From assembly GCF_963082655.1 (NCBI RefSeq), contig NC_081552.1, positions 57,330,561-57,394,560 on the forward strand: a stretch of 64,000 nucleotides of DNA, read 5' to 3'. The translations under genes and the position numbers were made by a program. The notes beneath the pieces are model-generated. The model did no database searches. It worked only from the letters and a program-made list of their open reading frames with translations, and had not been told where the DNA came from. This stretch comes from Stomoxys calcitrans. Lineage: Eukaryota; Arthropoda; Insecta; Diptera; Muscidae. Positions 27,201-40,305 of the stretch are shown in pieces (the first letter of the stretch is position 1; every line of letters starts with the position of its first letter).

Positions 27201-30200
27201 ATAGAAATTGCATAAACAATTTTTTTTAGTTTTCTAATAGGATTTTTATAAAAGTTTGTTTTTTATTGAGAGATGAAGTAATAAATTGACAACCATACAG
27301 GGTGGGCCAGGGATGCCAAACTGAGTCATGGCTTCTGATAGCTTTGAACATATGGAACTATAGAATATTGCCCTTTAGTCATCTAATCGAAAGAAAGAGA
27401 CCATCTGCTTTCTTTGATATTAGTCATATAAATATGTGGTCATATAAATATGTGGCTGAGGGTTGGACTTCAAATGTCTATTATTGACTTTAATATCTCA
27501 CACAATACACTCAAGATTATCATGAATGCGTTGGGAAATAGAGTTATCCCTCTGTTGTTGGCACATACTGTATTGTCTTCTCTTTTTATTTACAAGACAT
27601 AGCAAACATGTTCAGTTTAAAATCGTTGGATATAAGTTTTATGGCTTATCAGTATGTCTCCTCCCAACTTAAATAGTTCAGCTGGTAATACATCGGCTCC
27701 TGCCGCTTTGTTGATTTTTAGCAAGTTTGTTGTTATACTGACATCATTCTGAATTGTACATTAATTTGGGATTGGATATCTACAGTTTTGAAGACAGTTC
27801 TCTCTTTTCATAACTACAGGAGGGTGTGTGGCCTCAATCCGTATTTTAATAAAAGGTTTAGAGGTATCTCCAACACTGCAATGAGATACTACATATTTGG
27901 GGAAATGTTCTTTACCATACAATATGGCAACAATTTCGGAAAAGGAATTCAAAAAAGGGAATCCAACTGAAAGGGAATTTTATTTAGAATATCTATGTGA
28001 TAAATATTGCTTTCAGTTACATTACCGAGGGATTACCGAGTAGAAGTGATAATCAAATGTTAATCTCCTTGAGCACAAAAAAATTAAATTTGTGTACGAT
28101 TGATTAAGCGCTTTAACACGTTTGTCGCCCGAAATCACCATGCCGTCCGATGTCGTCAACCTGGGAGTCCGAATGAACCAGCAGCTGCTCTAATTCCCCA
28201 CCAGTGCAAAGCGATAGTCCACATATTCTTCTATTTAAAGTAGTTAATAGGTCATATCGGTTCATATTTTGATACAGCTGTTAATCGATCTTTCGATGTT
28301 ACTTTTGAGAAATACCCACATCAAATGCCGTCCAGACAATACCGATCCTTTGATTTCACATCTTGAGAATCCCGTGTTTGAATTCTAGAACATTAACAAA
28401 ACTCGGATATATGGCCTGAAGGCTTAGCCGGTTTCGAATCCAAGGGAGAGTATCAACAAAATACGACGATCGACTGTCCACATATGTCGTAGCAGTCTGA
28501 CCCGTCATCAAAGATGACTGAATTACCACCGGTATACAGTCCATCCACCATGAAGCCGCGCCGAATGCAAAGCAAAGCCACTTGACAAAAAGAGAAGAAA
28601 TGTATTTATTTTATTTCTCTTTCGAGACGAGCTTAATGATGGAACATTTTTTGCGATGGAAAAGTAAAGCCAAAATATACCACAACACCAAACAGTGTAT
28701 GATGTTTTCCGATTCTTGGTTAAGGACTCTTCGGATACTTTTAGGGGTAAAGGCTTCAAGGGTCGTACGTTAGTAGTTTGGTCTTATATCGCATTCATTG
28801 CCAAAACGCCTTTATGATATAGAGGCGTACCACACTAAACCACCCTGACACCCTGTCTGCTAGCTGTTCTTTTCCCAATGCATGTGTTTGTGTGTTGTAG
28901 ATTTTTTGTCCACGCAACTACATGACGCCCATGGTATACACATGTTTATGTGCTTCTCCCGGAAGTTATGTCAATGGCTTTGAACGCTGGACAAAGCCAA
29001 CGACTCTCGCTGTTGCTCCTAGTGTTCAGATGGTTATAAAATCCATCCGTTTAGGAGCAATCTTTGTTGCGCGGCCTAACGCCTATATTATGCGGGCGCG
29101 CCGATTGTTCAGCCGCTAGCAAAATAGAAAGTTCCTAGAAAGTTGTTATTATTGTGTCACGCGTGAATCGTACGCGAGAGACAAACACGTGATCGTGACT
29201 AAATACATTTTTCGTGAGGGAATTACAGTTCAAGAGTAAAATTACTACTCATTAGAAACCGCTACTCACAAGAAAACGGACGGACATAGCTAAATCGAAC
29301 CAGGAAGTGATTCTAAGCCGATCGGTACATATACCAATGGGACTAGCTCTACTCCTTCTTAGCCTTGCAAAAAAATGCACAAAGTTATAATACCCTGTAC
29401 CACAGTGGTGGTGTAGGATATAACAATTAATAAAAATACGTCATTTGAGAACGGATATAGATAACTCTTTGAAATGTGAAATGATTAGAGCTGAGCTCTT
29501 ATCCAGATTTTATGCAAAATTTCAAGTCGTTAGATGGACCGGGCGCGCCTCCTGGTAGGGATCTAAAGTTGGTAGCCTCGGTATTTTGAAAAATTTTTCT
29601 TCATTTGTTGTACGATTTCCATAACTGCTGGATAGTGAACATTAATTTTCGTCGGACAATAATAGCCTCAATTATTGTCCGATACATCCGATACGATAAC
29701 GTCCCAATACGTATGCAAAATTTCAAAATCGGTTTAGATATAGTTTCCATTAAAATATATTTCATCCGATATGGCCTTTGAAGGCTGTAGTAGCCACAAT
29801 ATTGGTTTGATATTTTACGTCCCAATACGTATGCAAAATTATATAAAAATCGGAACAGATTTAAATATAGCTCCCATAAATATCCTTCATCTGATATGGC
29901 ATTTTAACGCCGTAGTAGCCACAGTTTTGGTTCGCTCTTTATACAATTCAAACGTGTGCTTATTTTCATCAAAGTCGGTCCAGATGTAGACATAGCTCCC
30001 ATATATATCTTTCATCCGTTATGACAATTTTAGCCTATAGTATACACATTTCAATAGGGTGACAAAATTAAAGTCAGACTAAATTTCAACATAAGTTTCA
30101 TATATTAAAAGTAGTACGCAGACTCCAGGTTTCGATTATATCCCACTATGCGACGTGAGTCTTGCGTAAGTAAAATGTTTATGTCAACATTAAAAAAGTA

Positions 30201-33200
30201 ATGCATGATAATGTAATCATGAGCGTCCGTGATTATCAGAGAAATATGTCTCACGTGCATATTTCTCAGTCTAAGGGCGATTTTGTTGCTGCGCACCTAA
30301 GTTAAGTTGTAAATACCTTAGACCAAGTACGGCATTAAGTGTCTCTTGGGGCACTACTTATCGATTCCAAGATACGCACCTCCGCGGTGCACGGTGCACC
30401 CTACATCTTTCCGGGCATCTAGGGGAGGCTTCCACTCTCTGGAGCCCGATATCAAATCATACAGCCATTGGTAAAAATCGGTTGAATCACCTTCTCTGGC
30501 CTAAACCCACTACTACTACCCGTTACGATAGGTTGCCGCGGCACTCTTCACCTTTTCGAGCATCCTCCCACTCTTCATCAGACAATATCAGACCATATAC
30601 CCGTAGGTGAGAATCGGTCAAATCACAGCAGAAAGTCCTATAAACCTTTCCCGGTCTTCACCTCATCTTCTAACCATCGTATTACGACAGAAATACAGCG
30701 CACTCAGTCACCTCTTGACACTTTACTCGACCTTTCTTTTCTAGGCCTGTTTAAAAATTAAGCCTAATTACTTAGAGAGTGGTAGCTCCATTATGCCGTG
30801 AAAACTCCAGGCTTCCTCATGGTATAAACCAGTTTAGTTATAATACCCTCCACCATAAGATGGGGGTTTACAAATTTCGTCATTCCGTTTGTAATCCATC
30901 GATTGGTCTGAAACCCAACAAAGTGTATATGTTATTGATCATCTTGATATTCTAAGCAGATCTACCCTGTCCGTTAGTCTGTCGAGATCACGCTAACGTT
31001 TAAAGGAATAAAGCTAGGCGCTTGAAATTGTGAACAAATACTTCCCATTAGTTTAGTTCGGTTAGGATTGTAAATGGGCTGAAATTTTGAACAACGATCT
31101 CTCCTATGGCCTTCAACATACCTGCCAAATATGTTCTGAGTCGATCTATAATCTGATATTGCAAATTTCTCAATGAACACTCCATTGGGGAACAGGGGCA
31201 AACTGCTCACATGTCGATGAGTGTTGTCCGATTCAAGTTTAAGCTCAATGATAAGGGACCTACTTTTTATAGCCGAGTCCGAAGGGCGCACACTCGAAAA
31301 TTAAAATTGTAATGCATTTTTTATTAATCTTAAAAAAAAACCTTTCAAATAAGATTTAAAAAAATATTTATATTCGAGGTCCCGATGTTTGGTACGAAGG
31401 TTTTTGTAAGAAATGAATGCTACATATTTTTTTCCAAAAATTAAAATAGAATAAGATCTTAAAGAGGACATAACTGAAAACTCATTTGCCAAAAACAGGT
31501 GTCTGTCACTGACAAAAACATATGGTGAGTACCGTTAGCTTAATATAAGAGGCAATAATTAAGTAATAACTGTCCAAATTAGCAGAGAGGATCTAAAAAG
31601 GCCGCGCTTATTCTTTATCAGTGTTTTGCACTGAAGTGTCCTGAACTAAAAAATCTAAATTTGAGCTGCACAAACTTTTTTTGTGGATTATTTTGTAAAA
31701 AAGTATTTATCGGCCTTTTTTTGGAAACAGGGTTAAAAACTCCTGTAAGTAGGAATTCCAGCATATCAAAATATTCCACAAAAATGTTCGCCGGAAAATT
31801 CTACTATAGTCCCCTGAATACACCAAAATTCAAAACTTAACATAAACTCTAGACTTCAGTAAAACGAAACTCACAAATGTCGCAATTCGTATCCGATTTA
31901 GCTGAGATTTTGCACAATGACTTCTATTGTGGTCTCCTACATTCAAATAAAGCATGGTCGAAATCGGTCCATAACCTCATTTAACACTAATTAGAGATAT
32001 GCACGTGCGTGCTTCATAGCAGAAATCATTGTGCAAAATTTCAGCCAAATCGGTTAACAATTGCCACCTCTGGAGGCTCAAGAAGTAAATATCAGGTTTA
32101 AGTCACTCACGATCACGCGCGCTCACGAGATTAAAAAAAATTATTCATGTACGACTTTTTTCTGTCAACTCACGTTCACGCACGTTTACGAGACAAAAAT
32201 TTTACTCACGCACGATTTACGAAAAACTTGCGAATAACGGTTGAAAAAATATTTTTTCATGAAATTTTTGTTTTTGCAAACGTTGGCGAAATAGTAGTAC
32301 TCTGCTTATAGCGAGGAAAATGGCAAAAAATTATATTAGCAACCCTTGAAATCATTATGGTTACCATTGCGGCATTATTTTTCTTTATTTTATCGGTTTC
32401 AATGGTTAGTTTTTTCATTTATTTCCGAAAAAAATAAATCAAATATAGAAAACGACAAGTGCAGATAAAAAAAGTGTTTTGCTCGCGTATCAGTTAAATA
32501 TTTTAGCGACGTTTCCGAAAGCAGAATAGAATACCAACCCTAAGTCGCCCACTATTTCCCAGTTGACCACAGTGGGCCATTTACTCTGAAAAATGGGGCA
32601 TCAAATGAAAATGACCAAATTTTGCCAAAATGGCCAATATTTCGGTTTCTTTAATACTTAGGGCTCCAAATTGAATAGTTTCGGAAAGAGCGTGGTCCAA
32701 ATTATATTTTCTGTAAACAGTTGTATCCTTTTCTCAGTTGACCACAGTGTGTCTATTTTTTCTATTGAGCGATGAATTAAATTCGACATCTATATTTCAT
32801 TTACGATTTGTATTTTATTTTGATTTTTATTGTAATTTTATTTTTCGTCATATTTGTGTTTGAATTTCTTTTCTTATATTAGGACTAGCTGACCCGGGCC
32901 CGCTCCGCTGCGCCTTCTTTTACTTTATATGGAACAAAAGCTTCCTGGGAATATTTATTTTTGACAATTAAAGATCTTTTAGTGAAATACCATGCTAACT
33001 TGACTAACAGTTTAACAATATAAGTGCCTTTATCTGAATCCCATATGATCTTTATTGGTCTACGAATTTAAGTTTGGATGTAAGGTGTACTCCATTCTTG
33101 AAATACTTCATTTCAGCCCGATATTCTCATGATGTCTAATTTAGTGGTGTTTTCGGGGGAGAGGTGGTCCCTTAGATACTTGGCCCTGAAAAAATATCAG

Positions 33201-36200
33201 CATCGTGCTCGTCTCTCAAATACCATTTATTTAATCCCCATATAGCCATTGGCTTAAGAGGAGTTTACAGGATGAGGCGTCCCCTAAACACATGGCCCCA
33301 AAATAGGTTATCACATTCGTTTTCTAATCTCAAATACCTTTCATTTGAGCCACATATTGGCATGGTTGAAAATTTTTTTATTTTGGGGGTGTTTTGGGAA
33401 GGGGGTGATGCCCTAAATACATGGTCCTACATTTGGATATCAAATTCGTATTCTACTCCCAAATGCCATTATTTGAGCCCCGTATTGCGATGGTTACTAA
33501 AAAATTGCTGTTTGTGGGGTATTTTGGGAAAGAAGTAGACCCCAAGAAAATTGGTCCCGAAAAAGGGTATGAATTCTTGGTCTATCCCCCAATACCTTTC
33601 ATTTAAGCTTCACATTGACATGGTCGGTAAATATGCCCGATTTAGGGGTGTTTTGGAGATTGGAGTGGTCCCCCAAACACTAAGCCCAGAAAATATATCG
33701 TCAATGTGCTCTATTCTCATATAACAAATTCGTTTTCTAATCTCATTTGAACTCCTTATTGCAACAATCAGCAAATATGTGCGGTTTATGGTATTGACCC
33801 TAAAAACTATAAATATTTAGTTCCACTCTCTTTAAGACCCAAATTGTCTTGGTGAGCAAATACGTCCTATTTGGGGGTTGTTATGGTGGTGGGACGTCCC
33901 CTCGACAGGTGGTCCCTAATGTTGATGTCAGATACGTGGTCTACTCCCAAATACCTTTTATTTTAACCCCATATTTCCATAGTCGACAAAAATGACCGGC
34001 CGTTCAGTGAGTTGGCCTTGAAAATATATATCGGATTCGTGTTCTACTCTAAAAATCCTCTTATTTGAGCCTCATATTGCATTAATCAGCAACTGTTTCC
34101 TATTTGGGTGGTGTTGGGGTTGCCCCATAGACACTTTTCCAGAATATTGATATCAGATTTGTGCTTTACTCCCAAAGACCTTTCGTTTGAGCCCCATATT
34201 GCTATGGTCGTAAATTTGTCCCCTTTGGGGGATGTTTTTATGGAGAGGCGGCCCCCCTAACACTTGGTCCCATATTTGGATATCATATGCGAATTCTAAT
34301 TCATAATCCCATGGTCAGTAAATAAGTCCCGTTTGGGGGGTGCTTTGGGGAAGGGGTGGAACGTGGTCCCACATTTGGATATTAGATTCGTATTCTACTC
34401 TCAAATACCTTTCATTTGAATCCCATATTGCCATGGTCGGTAAATATGTCCGATTTAGGGGTGTTTTGGGGCTTGGGGTGGTCCCCCTAGCCCTTGGTCC
34501 GACAATTGGATATCAGATATGTTTTCTTATCCTAAATACCTTTCATTTGAGTCCCATATTGTCGTGATTGGTCTAAATATATGTTTGGTAGGTTTTAGGG
34601 TGGGGCAGCCCCCCTAGGTACCCCATCGGAAATTTGGATACCAAATTTTTATTTGTTGGGTACTATATGAGAGCACACAAAATTTCGCTTAAATCGCACC
34701 ACCCATCTCTGAGATCTGGCGTTTATGAAAATTAGGGTAAGAGGGAGGGTCCGCCCCTTCAGATATCAAAAAATGTAGTATCCTATTTTCACCACGGGGT
34801 CATTATGCACCATCTGTGAAAATTTCAAGAAAATCGGTTCAGCTGTTTTTAAGTCTATAAGGAACACACAAACATACAAACAAACACAAATTGATTTTTA
34901 CATATAGGATTTTTCCACTTCTGTATTAGGATTTTTTGTATAAGGTTTTCTGTATTATAATTTTAAATTTCACATATAGGTGGCGCTCTATTGCGAATTT
35001 TTATATTATAATATATTTTCACATACATAAAAATTTACATACTTTAATTGTTTATTTATTATATGGGCAATCTTATGGTAAATATGAGACCAAATAAGAG
35101 ATATATTAAAAATATTAAATTTTATTTGCCCAAATTTGAGCCCCTTATGCATTCTAATTATTTTCTCTCTCCCCCTCTTGGACTCTCGTTTCCCATTCTA
35201 ACGTGTTGTGGTATTGAATTTATCAAAGAACTCTGGCGTTACTCGATTCACATGCAACACCTTGTCATGATCCTTTTGCATTTTCTGCTCCTGCGCCAAT
35301 TTGTCATTCTCCTCTAATAATTTCTCATATTCACGTTGACGCTTGCGTTCCATTTCTCGATCCTTTAGATGTAACTCGCGATCCATATTCAAGGCATATT
35401 GTTCCCATTGTTTATCCATTAACTGTTTTTCGGTTTCCTGTTTCTTGCGATCCAACATTTGTTGATGTTGGGCTTGGCGGAAATTCGCCAACTCTTGAGG
35501 TGACATGCCACGATACATGAAGGCAATCTTCTTATTGGGATTTGTACGCGACTGGGCCACATTGGGATTTTCTGTGAGCATATCACTGGACAGCATATTG
35601 TAGATTTCGGCCATATCATCTTCGACCTTCTCTTTTTGTTTGCGCAAACGTTCCTCACGCTTGCGACGGGCCAATTCACAATTAAACTGTTGTATGGAGT
35701 CTAGAACTTGATGGCGTACCTTACGTTCCGAATTGGCCATATCTTCAAGGCGTTGATCACGCGCATTTATGGATTCATAGATGACACGATCTGCCTGCAA
35801 GCGAGCATTTTCGGCCTGTTTCCTTTCTTTAATCTGTTGATCCAACCAGGCTCTTTGCTGTTCACGTTGTCGCCGTTGGCGTTCACTATGCCCCAAATCC
35901 TCACCTATAAATATCTGGGCACTGGATATGCCCAAGTTGATGTCATCATCCGCAATGCGTGCAGGTTTTGACTTCTTAATACTTTCGGGGTCATTAAGAT
36001 CGAATTCACGACTTTGTTGTTTGTTTTGAAAACGGCAGCGATAATAGTTGAGATCATTTTCTACTGCGCGCCTACGTTTTGCCAATTCCAATTCCTTGGC
36101 ATGAATAACCTTTTGCATCATATCCGTTTGGTGTTCATAACGCCGATGCTGTTCCGCTTCCGTTTGGCGAATTTTATTGCGCTCGGCAATTTGGCGCTCC

Positions 36201-36797
36201 AGGGTATCAATATCAAGCTGAAGAAAGTGGTAAAGTACAAATAAGAGGAGATTTCGACTTTGACTGTCAACAGTTTTTCCTACCCCAAAAGTCCTTTGCT
36301 TGGCATTGAAGATGCGTTTTTTGCGTTCCTCTTCGAATTGCTGGCGCTTTTGCAATTTGGAGGCCTCATTTAAATCAGTCTGGGTCATAAAGTTGGCCAT
36401 CTTGGTAGACTTTAAAAATATATATGAAGAGAAGTACTGATAATCAACGAAAACAAAAAATAAAATCAATTTTCATATGACAACTTCATTTAAAAAAAAA
36501 AAATCTTTCCACATTGACACATTACCTTAAAGCTGCGTTGCTTCAAAATCCTTTGTTTGCTTTGTTCTACTTCTTTTGTTTTTCGCTATTTGAGATGTAA
36601 TTTTGGAAATTGTTTTAAACGATTATGGGGTTGAAAGGTTTTTTTTCTGTTGTCTGTTTTGCCTTTTTTTTTGTTTGTATGTAAGCTTTTGTTTGGCCTT
36701 AGGTCTTTTTAGGCCATGTCCATATCCATATTTAAGTACCTATGTTTTTGTTACGTTTGTTTTGTTGTTGACATGCTGCAAGATTTGGATAAGTTTA

Positions 36798-36832
<35 letters not shown>

Positions 36833-39800
36833 TTCAGAGATTTTTTTAAGTGGCCGGCTTGTATTTCTCTATAATATGTTCCAGCTCAAAAAGGTCTCGT
36901 CTCTTCTATGCTCTGTACACGCCGGTCGGTGTGTTTACCTGTTCGTCCTATTGACTTTGGGGCTGAAAGAATGCTTGATTGCCATGTTAACTTACCGTAA
37001 CTACAAACGACTATGGTGATGGTTATGGTTATGGGCAGTTGTTGTTTATTTATTTATTTTTTTTTTTTTTGGTTGTTAAGTGAGAAAACCTCAAAAGTAA
37101 CAAAAGTTTCATTTTTTTTGACAAAATCGTTAGAAACCGCATATCAAATGTAAATCATAGAGAGTAATCCAAAATTTTCAGTATTTTATATGCCGCCCCT
37201 ATGAATCATATGAAGGATATGCGTATGATGCATATTGGTATTCTAGGAAACAGTTTATTGTTTGCAGAAGTCTGTGACAAAAACTCTATGTATGATATTT
37301 GTTTGAGGAAACGAAGATGTCAATTTTTTGAAGCCTCAAAATGCTGGACACCAGTTTCTTTTCGGCTAAGGCTTTAATAAATGGTCTCAAAAGTTCAATG
37401 TTGATGTGAACTAAGTGTTAGAAGAGCAGACAAAAAATTATAAAAATTTAGGCGAAACTAGAAAGTGCTGTTTTTATAGCACTAAATTATCTTTGGGCCC
37501 TGGCATCCTCAAAATTCTAAACAACAAATATCAGTAACATTATTTAAAATTATTAAATTTCACATTTATTATAATTCTTAAATATACATTTAAATTAAAT
37601 GTAAATTTAAATTAAATTTTTCCTAAAGAAAACAAGTGAAAGCGTGCAAAAATTCGGCCGAGCCGAATCTTGGCAACCCACCACCATGGATTCTGCTAAA
37701 AATGTATACAAAAAATTGTAGGGCATTATTTTATTATACATACCAAACTTATGTCAAACCAGCAAAAATTAAAGCTTCTAGAAACCGAACAAGGATGATC
37801 GAGAGACCGGTTTACATGGGAGCTATATCAGGTTATAGACCAATTTTGGCCATACTTGACACAGTATGTGGAAATCATAAAAGAACACTGCATGAAAAAT
37901 GGTAGCTAAATCGGACAAAAATGGCGGCTTCCAGGGGCTCAAGAAATAAAATCGGGAGATCGGTTTATATGCGAGCTATATAATATATAAATCGAACAAA
38001 AATTGTGCCTTGTAAGGGCTCAAGAATTCAATATGGAAGCTACATATACTTTTGACTTTATCGGAAATTGCTGTGGAATGTTGGGAGAATGTGTAAGAGC
38101 TGTCAAATGTGACGCCAATTATTTTGAGACACTTGATGGTCGGAATCACTTCTCCATCGACCATCACAGTCAGCTCGGCATACACCTCAGGCGTATTTGT
38201 AGTGAACAATGTGGCTGAAGACTTGCAGCGACATATGAGGCAAGTTCGTTGAGGTAGACGATCAACCTATCGCAGATGTCAACAATGGGTGGAGGCCTGA
38301 TGCCATGATCGTACGATCTCTATGCCGTCTGGAGGATATGTAGAGGTTAAACAGTGCCGGAGATATCACCCCACCTTGGAGAACTCCTTGTTTCACTCAA
38401 CGGTGCTTCGACTTCTTATCACTAAATTCCACAAATGACTGGCGACCACACAGATAAGTCGCGACCCAGCGTTCCAGGCCTGGCTGGGGGGACGTGTTGG
38501 CAATGTCCTCAAATAGTTTGGCATGGCTGACCGTGGCGAATGCCTTTGATAGGTCCAGTGCCGTGAGGACCGTCCTATCGCAAGGCCTGAGCTGATTGAA
38601 GCCACGGGAAATGTGTGCGGTGATGGCATGCAAAGCAGTTGTTGTGCTATGCAGTCTTCGAAATCAATGTTGATTTTCGCCGAATGGAAAGTCTTCTAAG
38701 AGGCTCGGGAAGAGTAATGCCTCAAGCGCCTTTGCTACTGGTGAGAGAAGGGAGATCGGTCTGTACGACTCCCCCAAACTCGGGTCCCTTCCAGGCTTCA
38801 GTAGCGGGATCACTCTGTCCATTTTTTCAGACATCGGCAACTATAAGAGTGTTCAAAGACAGGTTGAGGACAGTACTCAAGGTATTCAACTCCAAGTAAA
38901 TCCAGATTCTTCAGCATAACTGTAAAGATTCCAACGTCTTGGATGATTTGGCGCCACGGATGACATTCGTAACTTTGCCCACGGTAAATTGTGATGGCTG
39001 GAGACCACAGATACAGCGAATGGCTCCCCTCCTTGCTCTGTCACTCTCGGGAAGCACAATAAATTGACGGTTGAACAACCTAGCGCATCTCTTCGGATCA
39101 GTCACGGTTACTTCGCCAAAAGTGACTGAGGTCCTGTCATCCCGTGTAACGGGGTTCGAGAGTGACTTAACTGTAGACCACAGCTTGTGGAAACCGGTGC
39201 CTAAGTTACATTGCTCCAAGTGTTCCAGCTACAAATTCCGGCTATATTCGTTGACTACCCTGTTAATTTCCAGATTCAGCTCGCTTAATTAAATTTAATA
39301 TGACAAATGGATATTGGAATAGACATGCAACTTTTTCGATAAAATCGAGCTTTTATTTCATCGAATATACATACATAAATACACTTGTGTCCATATTAAA
39401 AAGGACAATACATATGAGAATACATGCCGACTAGAGCGCGCTCCATTCGTATGTGACGTACATAAGACAAATATTATGAATACAGAAAGTGACAGCTCAT
39501 ATGACATGTCTGATGGTGTAAAAGAAGCTTTCGACTAAAATGAGTATGGAAAACTGGCTGACTCACTCACTTCCATGTTAGGTTCTTCTTTGTATGCATA
39601 TTTTTAAGCCATTTAGCAAAACTTAATTATTTGAATTGTTGCGGAAATTCATTTTATTTTCTTCCTAGCACTCTATTCTCATTGTGTAATCAAATATTCT
39701 TCAAAAACCATTTATAAAACTGCATTTTTCAAATAAGCACTCTGTGCCAGGGACGAAAGCAAAAACAATTGAGTTGAACTTTATTGACAAAAGAAAAATA

Positions 39801-40239
39801 AAATGTATCTAAACCTTTCACTTAAAAAAATTCCATTCTCAATTTTCATCACACATGCTGTTAAGGTACTGCCGCTTAATGTCGATGAAAGAATTTTGCA
39901 ACATTGAAATGTAAAAGAAAAAATCATAAATTGCCAGAATAAACTATTCGGTAGATTTCTCTAGTCTCCTTTTTCCAACAATGCTACTCTGGAATGATAG
40001 ACAACTAACCGACCTCTTAACCAACAATTCTTGTAGTATTTTTTGTTGTTCTGCTTCTCTGGCGTTTAGGTTTTTCATTTGCCAAAATAAATTGAATGCA
40101 TTTTGTGTTGAAGTGTGTGCTGATGGATCTCTGTATGTTTTTGCAGAGCGAAGATAAACTTGAAAGATGTTTATTCAGGACATCAGGATATGAATGCATA
40201 TACAAGGGTGGATAGAATCAAATACTGATTATTTAAAAA

Positions 40240-40305
<66 letters not shown>

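Noticed and set aside
36401..36469. Upstream Met giving 23 extra residues on the RIB43A-like protein
   Set aside because: The extra stretch is hydrophobic and unlike the family N-terminus; the Met at 36398-36400 has better start context and gives the usual length.
36603..37019. 138-codon hydrophobic frame upstream of the RIB43A-like gene
   Set aside because: Driven by a long T-run giving poly-Phe; not a credible membrane protein.
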